From: DAOTVD01 sp034437075
GTDB taxonomy: Bacteria; Chloroflexota; Anaerolineae; Aggregatilineales; J027
Assembly (NCBI GenBank): GCA_034437075.1
Contig: DAOTVD010000359.1
Coordinates: forward strand, 1 to 8,013
Reading direction: 5' to 3'
Length of the DNA stretch: 8,013 bases
Positions 1 to 6,793 of this stretch are shown here, in pieces; position 1 is the first letter of the stretch, and every line of letters begins with the position of its first letter. Under the pieces are notes generated by a model that saw nothing but the letters and a program-made list of their open reading frames with translations, made no database searches and was not told where the DNA came from. A program made the translations under genes and the position numbers.

Positions 1-111
1 CGTAACATAACCGTTGTGGTGTTTGTCGTGGTGAATTTCCATGGTACGGGCGTCGATATGCGGTTCTATCGCTTCTTTGGCATACGGTAAATCTGGCAGA
101 GTATAAGCCAT
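1..111 (-). CDS. sodA: Fe/Mn superoxide dismutase, N-terminal part (runs off the window)
   Basis: The first 37 residues of an Fe/Mn-type superoxide dismutase, the cytoplasmic enzyme that converts superoxide to oxygen and hydrogen peroxide. The visible part opens MAYTLPDLPYAKEAIEPHID and continues through the family's MEIHHDKHHNGYV segment, which closely matches the N-terminus of E. coli SodA. By that alignment H27 is the first metal ligand and Y35 is the gateway tyrosine of the active-site funnel; the other three metal ligands lie outside the window. The ATG is at 111-109. A strong Shine-Dalgarno AAGGAG (plus-strand 120-125) lies eight bases upstream, which fixes the start. It is divergent from the EamA transporter. 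Metal preference (Mn or Fe) cannot be judged from this piece, so the symbol means the family only. Confidence 0.93.
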   Translation of the reverse strand, partial: MAYTLPDLPYAKEAIEPHIDARTMEIHHDKHHNGYVT

Positions 112-119
112 GATTAATT

Positions 120-125
120 CTCCTT
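120..125 (-). promoter_or_regulatory. Ribosome binding site of the superoxide dismutase
   Basis: AAGGAG read on the minus strand, eight bases before the ATG at 111. It is the best Shine-Dalgarno match in the window and supports the chosen start. Confidence 0.8.
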
Positions 126-232
126 GTTCATTCAGTCAGACTAAAGCGGGTTGTCTTGTTATGGTTTGTGCGTCGGTAGTGCTCTAAAATACATCTTAAC
201 GGACGCAGCAACGCACCCACAAGGAAGTTAAT

Positions 233-236
233 GGAG
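233..236 (+). promoter_or_regulatory. Ribosome binding site that decides a TTG start
   Basis: GGAG ten bases before the TTG at 247, the first possible start after the in-frame stop at 229-231. The same bases lie inside a four-codon reading frame, ATG at 231 to TAG at 243-245. Confidence 0.5.
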
Positions 237-246
237 TTCTTATAGT

Positions 247-1203
247 TTGACGCCTAAACCATCCCAAAGTTCACCTACTAACCCAATTGCGGTACTGGTT
301 ATCGGCCTGTTTGCGGTGTCAACCGCCGCGATATTCATCCGCCTGGCCCAGCAAGAAGGCGTGTCATCGCTAGAAATTAGCGGCGCGCGCTTGCTGATCG
401 CCGCCTTGGTGCTGACCCCCTGGGTGCTGCGCCGCCATTTGCCCGAACTGCGCCGACTGTCGGCGGCGGAACTGGGGCTGTGTGCCCTGGCGGGCGCCGT
501 GCTGAGCGGGCACTTCGCCGCGTGGATTTCGTCCCTAGAATATACCTCCGTAACCGCCAGTGTCGTCTTGGTGACCACAAACCCGCTATTTGTGGCATTG
601 TTGTCGGTGCCGTTGCTGGGGGAGCACGTTTCGCGCCCGGTCTTGTTGGGCATCTTGCTCGCATTTTTAGGGAGCGTCATCGTTGCGCTCAGCGGCGACG
701 CGGGCAACCCACCGACCCGGCCCGATGCGCTGCTGGGGAATGGCCTGGCGGTTTTGGGCGCGGTGGCCGCCGCGCTGTATTTCATCATCGGGCGGCGTTT
801 ACGCGCAAAACTGTCGATCTTCGTCTACATCTGGCTAGTGTACAGTGCGGCTGCGGTATGTATGCTGGTCGTGCTAGGGCTCCAGGGTGCGCCTGTCGCG
901 CAGCATTCCGCGCTGGGGTACGTCTGGCTACTAGCGCTGGGCCTCATCCCCCAATTGATTGGGCATTCGGCCTTTAATTACGCGCTAGGCTATTTGCCGG
1001 CTGCCTTTGTCAGCTTGGTCGTGCTGGGCGAGCCGATTGGCAGCACGATCCTGGCCGTGTTGGTGCTGGGCGAAGTGCCCTCTTTGCCCGTGCTGCTCGG
1101 CGCCGCTGTCATCCTAACGGGCATCGCCATCGGCAGCCGCCAACCCCGCGCCAAGCCCCAAACCACACCGCCAAACACGCAAGAGGAAGTCAGCCCCGCA
1201 TGA
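247..1203 (+). CDS. EamA/DMT-family transporter
   Basis: A 318-residue inner-membrane protein of the drug/metabolite transporter superfamily, with two EamA repeats of about five helices each (roughly residues 16-148 and 162-296). Family marks are GARLLIAALVL near 46-56, the end of repeat one at PLLGEHVSRPVLLGILLAFLG (122-142), and the closing LGEPIGSTILAVLVLGE (260-276). Length is normal for the family. The cytoplasmic tail after 297 is polar and Pro/Gln-rich. The substrate cannot be predicted; EamA members export amino acids, metabolites or drugs. The start is the rare codon TTG at 247: an in-frame stop at 229-231 excludes anything further upstream, and GGAG at 233-236 sits ten bases before it. 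The stop codon overlaps the start of the next gene. Confidence 0.88.
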   Translation: MTPKPSQSSPTNPIAVLVIGLFAVSTAAIFIRLAQQEGVSSLEISGARLLIAALVLTPWVLRRHLPELRRLSAAELGLCALAGAVLSGHFAAWISSLEYTSVTASVVLVTTNPLFVALLSVPLLGEHVSRPVLLGILLAFLGSVIVALSGDAGNPPTRPDALLGNGLAVLGAVAAALYFIIGRRLRAKLSIFVYIWLVYSAAAVCMLVVLGLQGAPVAQHSALGYVWLLALGLIPQLIGHSAFNYALGYLPAAFVSLVVLGEPIGSTILAVLVLGEVPSLPVLLGAAVILTGIAIGSRQPRAKPQTTPPNTQEEVSPA

Positions 1204-1430
1204 GTTACCGTCGCCGTCCCTACCAGGGCAACAGGTCCCAATCCCGCCAGCAGAAACAGCGCGCCATCCAGCGTGGCCAGCGTTACGAGCCCGGTTGTTT
1301 GCCTCTTGATATGCTACGCGGGCTGAGCTTTTTCTCCGCCCGCGCAAGTTGCTATATGCTGGCGGTTATCGGCGTTGTCGTTTTGCCGTTGGTGATATGC
1401 GGGCTGCTGCTGGCTTTGGGCCTGCTCTGA
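1200..1430 (+). CDS. Small basic single-pass membrane protein, unknown function
   Basis: A 76-residue protein I do not recognise. The first 30 residues are strongly basic and glutamine-rich (RRR at 4-6, many Arg and Gln to 28). After a short link with Cys33 and Cys51, a hydrophobic stretch at about 52-76 forms one transmembrane helix that ends at the C-terminus, so by the positive-inside rule the basic arm should be cytoplasmic. The ATG at 1200 shares bases with the TGA of the transporter gene (ATGA overlap), the usual arrangement for translational coupling, so the two products are probably made together. That overlap, plus coding that ends cleanly on a hydrophobic helix, are the reasons to believe it is a gene. 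It could be an accessory subunit of the transporter; nothing in the sequence proves it. Confidence 0.65.
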   Translation: MSYRRRPYQGNRSQSRQQKQRAIQRGQRYEPGCLPLDMLRGLSFFSARASCYMLAVIGVVVLPLVICGLLLALGLL

Positions 1431-1459
1431 CATCCCTAGCCGGGGTGCCGCAGACCGTG

Positions 1460-1465
1460 TATACT
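1460..1465 (+). promoter_or_regulatory. Candidate -10 box for a leaderless kinase transcript
   Basis: TATACT ends eight bases before the kinase ATG at 1474, so transcription would begin at or within a base or two of the start codon. No Shine-Dalgarno precedes the ATG. No good -35 box is present at normal spacing; CTGACA at 1427-1432 is 27 bases away. Confidence 0.4.
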
Positions 1466-1473
1466 CGCCTGCC

Positions 1474-2433
1474 ATGAATATTCTGCTAGCCGGTTCCATT
1501 TCATATGATTACCATATGCCCTTTCGCGGGCGCTTTAGCGACCAGATGCGCGCGCAATCGCTGCGGCATTTCGACTTACGCTACCATGTCGATCATATTC
1601 AGGTGCATGACGGAGGCGTATCGGCCAATATTGCCTATAGCATGGCCATGCTGGGGGGCCAACCGACGCTGTTTAGCACTGTCGGCGAGGATTTCGCGCC
1701 GTACCGCGCGCGCTTAGAAGCCCTCGGCGTGAATTGTAGCGCGGTGGTTGTGGATGAAAAGCACCAGACCGCGCGGTTTTTCGCCAGCACGGATGACAAC
1801 AATAGCCAACTGGGTTTCTTTTACGCGGGCGCTATGAGCAAAGCCGCCGACATCGCCATCGTGGATGTCATCCGCACCCCGCCCGACCTAGTCGTGATTT
1901 CGCCCAATGCGCCCGCCGCCATGGCTCGCCAGATTGCTGAATGCCACGCGCAAGACTGGCGCTATATTTTCGACCCTAGCCAGCAAGTCGCCCGCCTAGA
2001 TGCAACCGTACTGCGCGAAGGCATCGCCGGGGCCTATGCGCTGGCCTGCAACGACTATGAATGGACGATCATCCAGAAACAAACCGGGTACACCCAGAGC
2101 GATCTGGCCGACATGGGCGTGATCTTCATCCATACGTTGGGGGCCGATGGCGCGCTCATCCAAACGGCGGACGAAACACTGCATATTCCCGCTTACCCCC
2201 CACACCACATTGCAAACCCAACGGGCGCGGGGGATGCCTTCCGGGGGGGATTGCTGCGGGGCCTGAGTCTGAGCCTGCCCTGGTATATCAGTGGGCGATT
2301 GGGTGCGCTATGCGGCACGTATGCGCTGGAACATGTCGGCACCCAGGAGCACCAGGTTTCGCCAGAGGTATTCGTGGCCAGGCTCCTGGCTATAGACCCC
2401 ACTGCGCAGGCGGCGCGTGCTCTGCTCGCTTAA
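1474..2433 (+). CDS. PfkB-family carbohydrate/nucleoside kinase (ribokinase group A)
   Basis: A 319-residue cytoplasmic kinase of the PfkB/ribokinase fold, which transfers phosphate from ATP to a sugar or nucleoside hydroxyl. Evidence in order: N-terminal strand with GSISYDY (7-13); GGVSANIAYSMAMLGG (47-62), the substrate-side glycine motif; TVGEDFAPYRARLEALGV (69-86), characteristic of the adenosine-kinase-like group A; NDYEW in the middle; and the ATP/catalytic motif NPTGAGDAFRGG, with D254 as the predicted catalytic base. The last fits the PfkB signature 2 pattern, with Asn248 where Asp is commoner. Full length for the family. Closest in style to proteins annotated as carbohydrate kinase or bacterial adenosine kinase; the actual substrate is not determinable here. 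It lies 43 bases after the small membrane protein and ends by overlapping the lipoprotein gene's stop codon. Confidence 0.9.
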   Translation: MNILLAGSISYDYHMPFRGRFSDQMRAQSLRHFDLRYHVDHIQVHDGGVSANIAYSMAMLGGQPTLFSTVGEDFAPYRARLEALGVNCSAVVVDEKHQTARFFASTDDNNSQLGFFYAGAMSKAADIAIVDVIRTPPDLVVISPNAPAAMARQIAECHAQDWRYIFDPSQQVARLDATVLREGIAGAYALACNDYEWTIIQKQTGYTQSDLADMGVIFIHTLGADGALIQTADETLHIPAYPPHHIANPTGAGDAFRGGLLRGLSLSLPWYISGRLGALCGTYALEHVGTQEHQVSPEVFVARLLAIDPTAQAARALLA

Positions 2434-3158
2434 CGGGTCAGGACGATCTCACCACGCAGAACCGCACCCTCGGAACCTAACGTTGCGGATACATCCGCCT
2501 GAATATCATCCAAACGGGAACCAGTCTGGCGCAGGTCGAGGGTAAAATCCGTTTGCTCTGCCGCCCGTAGCACCGGCCACAAGACATTTGTTTCGATAAT
2601 TTCGGTCACTTGTTCGCCGCTCGTCAATGCAGTGCAGGTTTGCTCATAGCGTTCCGGCGCTGTGGGATTGCGCGGGCTGAGCGTCAGGTCAGCAAAAACC
2701 TGGTCTTCGTCAGCCAAGCGCAATTGTCCTTGCAAAGCAAACTCCAGGGCGCGTGTGGACTCCGGCAATACCAGGCAGCGGCGATTGCCGATAGACACAC
2801 TGAATGTTTCCTGGCTGCTAACGCGCCCACTTTCATCGATCATCAAGGGCATAGACGCCGTATAGGACACATCTTGCCCCAGGGTTGAGCCTTCGACCTC
2901 ATAGCGCAATAACAGCGTCCAGTCGCTTACGATAAACGCGCGCCAGGCCGGGTTCACCGCCGGGGTTGGCGATACCGCGATCCCAGCATTGGCTGGCTCG
3001 CGCGTGACAACGCGCGTAGGGACAACCGTCGGCGGCTCGGCAACTGCCGGTTGGTTAGGTTCATTTGTGGGGGCTGGGGGCTCTTCTTCTTCCTCACAAG
3101 CCACAAGAACGCCCAAAGCCAGGACGAAAAACAGCATGACAAGAACAAGATGGCGCAT
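2430..3158 (-). CDS. Predicted lipoprotein, unknown function
   Basis: A 242-residue exported protein. Residues 1-20 form a lipoprotein signal peptide with lipobox LVAC (18-21), so Cys21 should be lipidated and the protein anchored to the outer face of the membrane. Directly after the cysteine come five glutamates, then a Pro/Thr/Val-rich linker to about residue 70 that holds the domain away from the membrane. The remaining 170 residues read as a mostly beta-stranded domain with two cysteines (128 and 175) that could form a disulfide. No known enzyme motif is visible. The ATG at 3158 is preceded by GAAAGG (plus-strand 3165-3170) six bases upstream, supporting the start. The Rieske gene lies 63 bases upstream on the same strand, so co-transcription is possible; TAGAAT (minus strand, 3191-3196) could also be its own -10 box, but no -35 is seen. 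Confidence 0.8.
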   Translation of the reverse strand: MRHLVLVMLFFVLALGVLVACEEEEEPPAPTNEPNQPAVAEPPTVVPTRVVTREPANAGIAVSPTPAVNPAWRAFIVSDWTLLLRYEVEGSTLGQDVSYTASMPLMIDESGRVSSQETFSVSIGNRRCLVLPESTRALEFALQGQLRLADEDQVFADLTLSPRNPTAPERYEQTCTALTSGEQVTEIIETNVLWPVLRAAEQTDFTLDLRQTGSRLDDIQADVSATLGSEGAVLRGEIVLTR

Positions 3159-3221
3159 CGGTAGCCTTTCGCACTTGCAACGATGCTTCGATTCTACCAG
3201 AAGCTAGCCCCCGCTAGGGGA

Positions 3222-3545
3222 TCAATTCACACGCTGTTCGACATCAATCTGAATATCGTTATCCACAACCTGCACGGCAAATCGGGCGACAGGCTTCACT
3301 GCTGGGAAGGTCGGCTTACCAGTTTTTAGGCTAAAGCGCGCGCCATGGCGCGGGCAGACCACCACTTTGTCGGCTTCGTCCAACTCGCCTTCGGCCAGGG
3401 GGCCGCCGTCGTGCGTGCACACGTCTTCGATAGCATAAAATGTGCCGTCAACATTGAAAACAGCCACCCATAAATCATCAATCTCCACCACGATCCGCTT
3501 ACCAGGGGGTAATTCTTCGACGGATGCAATTGTAATGTATGCCAT
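3222..3545 (-). CDS. Rieske-type [2Fe-2S] ferredoxin
   Basis: A 107-residue soluble Rieske protein that carries a [2Fe-2S] cluster held by two Cys and two His. Both ligand loops are complete: CTH at 43-45 (ligands C43, H45) and CPRHGARF at 64-71 (ligands C64, H67), 18 residues apart. The size and the lack of a transmembrane helix point to the ferredoxin/NirD-like class that passes electrons to an oxygenase or reductase, rather than the Rieske subunit of a cytochrome bc complex. No partner oxygenase, reductase or Suf gene is visible nearby, so its acceptor is unknown. The ATG at 3545 has GAGAGG four bases upstream, and TATGAT (minus strand, 3571-3576) is a reasonable -10 box giving a leader of about 20 bases, but no good -35 accompanies it. 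Confidence 0.93.
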   Translation of the reverse strand: MAYITIASVEELPPGKRIVVEIDDLWVAVFNVDGTFYAIEDVCTHDGGPLAEGELDEADKVVVCPRHGARFSLKTGKPTFPAVKPVARFAVQVVDNDIQIDVEQRVN

Positions 3546-3635
3546 AGGGCCTCTCTGAATTTATCGCGTTATCATAGATACACATTGCTGGGCGCGATTC
3601 TAACGCCTTTTCGATGACCAGGAAACGGTTCTCAC

Positions 3636-3650
3636 CCAGATTTAAGCTGG
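3636..3650. promoter_or_regulatory. Imperfect palindrome next to a promoter (possible regulator site)
   Basis: The 15-base stretch CCAGATTTAAGCTGG is palindromic except for one mismatched pair and the centre. It ends two bases before the -35 box at 3653, a typical position for an activator. Chance occurrence is quite possible. Confidence 0.25.
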
Positions 3651-3652
3651 CC

Positions 3653-3681
3653 TTGCCCAGGATACAGGGAGCCCCTACAAT
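3653..3681 (+). promoter_or_regulatory. Sigma70-type promoter of the acidic secreted protein
   Basis: TTGCCC (3653-3658), 17-base spacer, TACAAT (3676-3681). Expected transcription start near 3688, giving a leader of about 34 bases to the ATG at 3722. This transcript would lack the in-frame ATG at 3686. Confidence 0.6.
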
Positions 3682-3704
3682 CTAAATGAATACATGTGGT
3701 TTCG

Positions 3705-3710
3705 AAAGGA
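3705..3710 (+). promoter_or_regulatory. Ribosome binding site that decides the start at 3722
   Basis: AAAGGA eleven bases before the ATG at 3722. The upstream in-frame ATG at 3686 has no such site and lies at the expected transcription start. Confidence 0.55.
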
Positions 3711-3721
3711 CAACGATTCAT

Positions 3722-4681
3722 ATGCTTCGCAAATTTGCAATGCTGATCGTCTGCTTGAGTATGCTCTTACCCTTAAGTGGGCCGCTCCAAGCACAAGACT
3801 CATTAGTACCTATCTACGTTCGCTACTGTGATGCCGAACGCCAAACCATTGGCGACGACACTTTACGGGCGGCATTTGATGAAGTCGAAACGCAACTCCA
3901 AGCGGTTGAAGATTTCTTGGCGCGTTTTGAAGCCGGCACCCTGACCTTTATCGAAGGCATCGCGCTGGCCGAAGAAGCCCAAACCAATTGGGATAACACC
4001 ACCAAAATTGACTGCATGGCGCCCCTGAATACCGATGTTCAACGCACTATGGCCGAAGTTCTCATCTCGATGCTCTACGGCCAGATGGTGGATGGTGATA
4101 GCTCGGAACGTCATCTGTTCATCGCAGAAGACCTCATCGCCACGATTCGGCTACAAAGCCAGGCCGCGCGCAGTTACCTAGACCAACCTGTGGAAGTCGC
4201 CCAAGAACCCGACGAGCAAGCCCCCCCCGCTGAGGAGGCTCCGGTAGAAGAAGACTCTGCTGAGGAGGACGCAGCCCCCGAAACCGAAGAAGATGCTCGA
4301 ACGACTGAAGGGCTAACCGCCGAACTCACCAACTATCTGACGAATAACGGCGTAACCGTGCTGATTGACGCGGCGGTACAGCCATTCCCAGATAGTACGC
4401 TCATTGTCGTGCGCCTGAATCGCTTTGAGGCTAACGGGCAATTCTTTGACGTGGAGAACTCGCTGTTCACCATGGATGTAATCGCTGAGGCTATCGCCGA
4501 CTGGCCCGAAGTTGCCGCCCTGATAAGTGTCGTGGTAGAAACCTACGACGACAGCAACCAGCGCGTGTTGTTTGCCGAGGCCACTGGCGAAGACTTCCGG
4601 AACCATTACTTCGATAATACGCTACCGCGCGACCAGTTCGTGGACACTTTGAACCTAGACCCAGCACCAGAAGGTAACTAG
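3722..4681 (+). CDS. Secreted acidic protein, unknown function
   Basis: I do not recognise this 319-residue protein. Residues 1-24 are a classic signal peptide: basic MLRK, a hydrophobic core, then LQA before QD as a probable signal peptidase I site. The mature protein has an N-terminal, mostly helical domain (about 25-155) with two cysteines (36 and 98) that may pair. A strongly acidic Glu/Asp/Pro/Ala linker follows at about 158-194. The C-terminal alpha/beta domain (about 195-319) has strands such as STLIVVRLNRF and ISVVVETYD. It is probably exported and free or wall-associated. The frame is open up to an ATG at 3686, but that start would put 12 polar residues before the signal peptide and lies at the predicted transcription start; I therefore choose 3722, which has AAAGGA upstream. 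Confidence 0.78.
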   Translation: MLRKFAMLIVCLSMLLPLSGPLQAQDSLVPIYVRYCDAERQTIGDDTLRAAFDEVETQLQAVEDFLARFEAGTLTFIEGIALAEEAQTNWDNTTKIDCMAPLNTDVQRTMAEVLISMLYGQMVDGDSSERHLFIAEDLIATIRLQSQAARSYLDQPVEVAQEPDEQAPPAEEAPVEEDSAEEDAAPETEEDARTTEGLTAELTNYLTNNGVTVLIDAAVQPFPDSTLIVVRLNRFEANGQFFDVENSLFTMDVIAEAIADWPEVAALISVVVETYDDSNQRVLFAEATGEDFRNHYFDNTLPRDQFVDTLNLDPAPEGN

Positions 4682-4690
4682 CTCAATAGG

Positions 4691-6712
4691 TTAGCCGCCG
4701 CACGCCCAGCCCGCTAAGGCGGGAATATCGGCCACAGGCACAACGTACTCACCCATCTGTGCGCCTGTGGCCGTTTCAGTCATCCCAAACGCCAAGCGCC
4801 AGCGCTCGCGCGGCACATCTGTGGCCGGGCATGGCAAAAAGTAAGTATCGCGTATCATTTCGCCAGGCCCCCACAAATAGGTGGGGTAATGGTTTTGAAC
4901 CGGGGCGTAGTTATCATCGCCGGTCAACCAGCGGACAGGTTGACCCTGGGCATTATATTCGCGAATATGGGTAAATACCGAATAAGCTGTCTCGATCTCA
5001 GCTTCGGGCAATACATGCCAAAACAGGGTTACACCCAACCCATCATCTTGTGGGCGTAGCTCGTAACTTTGCAGATAGATCTCGGGTGTGATGGGCTCAT
5101 CCACTGGCGTCGCGTTTCTGGCTTGTTCGTACAGACGACCATCATGCATGGGTAACGCCCAAATCAAAAGCTCGGAGGGCAGCGCCGCCAAGGCGATATT
5201 ATCCTGGGCCTGAACATTCAGCGCGCCCTCATACCACCCTAGGTAAGCTCGCGTAAACGGCACCAGATAGACATTCCCCCCTGGCACAGCCGCAGACCTA
5301 GCGATCTCATCCGCTTCGCGGCCCGGCAAGGGGATGAGATCAAGACGATTATGTTCTTGTATATATTCCAACAAGATAAACGTTTCTGCCGACCAACCGC
5401 CCGTGAACACCCGTGCATCTTGGGGTAACTGCGCCATAGCAGCATAATAGCGTGCGCCTCGGTCGTCGTCACTACGGTCTTGTTCGGAGAAGTTAGCTTG
5501 CAGCAAGACGCCCGCCAGCACGGCCAACGGCACGCCTAGCACACCATACAGGCCCTGCCGCGTGCGGTCCGTTCGGCCCCGCGAAACCCACTCACTAATG
5601 ACCCCCAGCCCGCCACTGATCCCCAGCAGAGCGGCACCACTCAGCGCGAAGTGATAGATAACGGCTTTCTCCAGGCGCCAACTCATCAAAAAGACGATCC
5701 ACACGGCAGCATGGATGGCCAATACAAGCGCCATCATTCGCCTGGCAGGTAACTTATCTTCGGGCGTTGTCGTGGCACCACGCCCAGCCATCAAAACACC
5801 CCCAGCCAAGGCCGCCACCGCTGCCCATGGCGTGATATCGTCGGCCACGATGCCAGTCACATAGCGCAGGCGCTCATCAAAATCATCGGTTGGCCAGGTC
5901 AGGTTGCCTTCTAGCCCGCCCCCACCAGAAAACGTCCCGCGAATATGGGCCACCATGTCCGCCGATGTAAGCACCGGATCATGCCAATGAGCGGGTTGGA
6001 TACCATAGGCCACATCTGGGTCGGTGGCACGGATGAACAGATACCCGTAGCTCAAGAGCGGCACCACGCCCAGCGCGATCAGCAAGAGCCATTGGCGGGG
6101 GCGCAGCCGCCACAATGCGCCACTCAGCAACACGGCCACCCCGACTGCCGGAAAGGTCAGCGTCACAGTGCGATGGTTCGCCAGGCCGACCCCGGCCAAA
6201 AAAACCATCCAAGCTAAGGGATAAAATGCCCTCGGTGCCCGCAGATGGCACCAGGTCGCCCACAACAGCCCAAATACGGTGATAGCATTCAGCGCTTGGG
6301 TCTCGGTGATGGTGGCCAGGTGCCAGTATTGAGCACTGACGACGAGCACTGCCACGGCGGCCAATCCAATCCACGGATGGCTCAGCCCAGCCGCCAAGCG
6401 GTAAAAGATGGCCGCGCCGATGGCCGCGCCCACTGCCGAGAGAAATGTAACCGCGCTATACGGATTCGCGCCCAGGGCTTCGCCCACACGCGAAAAAACG
6501 AACCCCAGCATCGTATGCAGGGGGTAGCCTGTGCTGTGGGCAATGCCCAAGCGATAGGCAGCCCGTTGTAGGATCGCCGACTCACTTTCGACAGTGGAAC
6601 CCACCACCAAACCCGGCGTCATCGTCATGGTATACAACGCTAAAGCCGCGCTGAAAACAGCCAGCATCAACAGAAGGGGCGACAGGCGTCGCAGAGCGAT
6701 TCGATTCATCAT
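4691..6712 (-). CDS. DUF2723 / GT117-like polytopic membrane protein (probable GT-C glycosyltransferase)
   Basis: A 673-residue integral membrane protein. After TM1 (about 11-31), an extracytoplasmic loop leads into AAYRLGIAHSTGYPLHTMLG (51-70), the hallmark of DUF2723; ITETQALNAITVFGLLW (135-151) and GLANHRTVTLTFPAVG (176-191) are further family blocks. About 11 helices run to residue 405. Residues 410-673 form a soluble domain outside the membrane with a beta-sandwich-like end (DGLGVTLFWHVLPEAEIE at 557-574, then YPTYLWGPGE at 609-618) of the sort common in Chloroflexota GT-C proteins. The family is thought to move sugars from lipid-linked donors to proteins or glycans at the outer face; eukaryotic TMEM260 is an O-mannosyltransferase. 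The usual D-x-x-E-like acidic motif just before AAY appears as ESAI (44-47). It starts with two adjacent ATGs (6712, 6709) and has no clear Shine-Dalgarno. It ends nine bases from the convergent acidic-protein gene. Confidence 0.85.
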   Translation of the reverse strand: MMNRIALRRLSPLLLMLAVFSAALALYTMTMTPGLVVGSTVESESAILQRAAYRLGIAHSTGYPLHTMLGFVFSRVGEALGANPYSAVTFLSAVGAAIGAAIFYRLAAGLSHPWIGLAAVAVLVVSAQYWHLATITETQALNAITVFGLLWATWCHLRAPRAFYPLAWMVFLAGVGLANHRTVTLTFPAVGVAVLLSGALWRLRPRQWLLLIALGVVPLLSYGYLFIRATDPDVAYGIQPAHWHDPVLTSADMVAHIRGTFSGGGGLEGNLTWPTDDFDERLRYVTGIVADDITPWAAVAALAGGVLMAGRGATTTPEDKLPARRMMALVLAIHAAVWIVFLMSWRLEKAVIYHFALSGAALLGISGGLGVISEWVSRGRTDRTRQGLYGVLGVPLAVLAGVLLQANFSEQDRSDDDRGARYYAAMAQLPQDARVFTGGWSAETFILLEYIQEHNRLDLIPLPGREADEIARSAAVPGGNVYLVPFTRAYLGWYEGALNVQAQDNIALAALPSELLIWALPMHDGRLYEQARNATPVDEPITPEIYLQSYELRPQDDGLGVTLFWHVLPEAEIETAYSVFTHIREYNAQGQPVRWLTGDDNYAPVQNHYPTYLWGPGEMIRDTYFLPCPATDVPRERWRLAFGMTETATGAQMGEYVVPVADIPALAGWACGG

Positions 6713-6744
6713 GGTTGGACGGCTTGCTTATGGACGGTCGTGCC

Positions 6745-6773
6745 AGTATAGAGAAGTGTGGCCGTGCCGACAA
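6745..6773 (-). promoter_or_regulatory. Sigma70-type promoter of the DUF2723 gene
   Basis: On the minus strand, TTGTCG (6768-6773), 17-base spacer, TATACT (6745-6750). The expected start is near 6738, leaving a leader of about 25 bases to the ATG at 6712. Confidence 0.6.
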
Positions 6774-6793
6774 GGTTTGGATCGCCCGCCTGG

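Noticed and set aside
185..190. TAAAAT as a -10 box for the transporter gene
   Set aside because: No acceptable -35 box lies 15-19 bases upstream, so I did not list it as a promoter.
240..788. A 182-codon open frame on the minus strand opposite the transporter
   Set aside because: The plus-strand frame has clear EamA repeats; the reverse frame is low-complexity Ser/Thr/Ala/Arg and matches nothing I know.
1436..1493. Direct repeat CTAGCCGG at 1436-1443 and 1486-1493
   Set aside because: Only eight bases, two copies, one inside the kinase gene; easily expected by chance at this base composition.
3204..3217. Hairpin CTAGC-CCCC-GCTAG between the Rieske and lipoprotein genes, a possible terminator
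   Set aside because: The stem is only five pairs and is followed on the minus strand by CTTCTGG rather than a T tract.
4710..4723. GC-rich hairpin CCCGC-TAAG-GCGGG 29 bases after the acidic protein's stop
   Set aside because: It lies inside the convergent DUF2723 coding sequence, with only a five-pair stem and no T tract after it on the plus strand.
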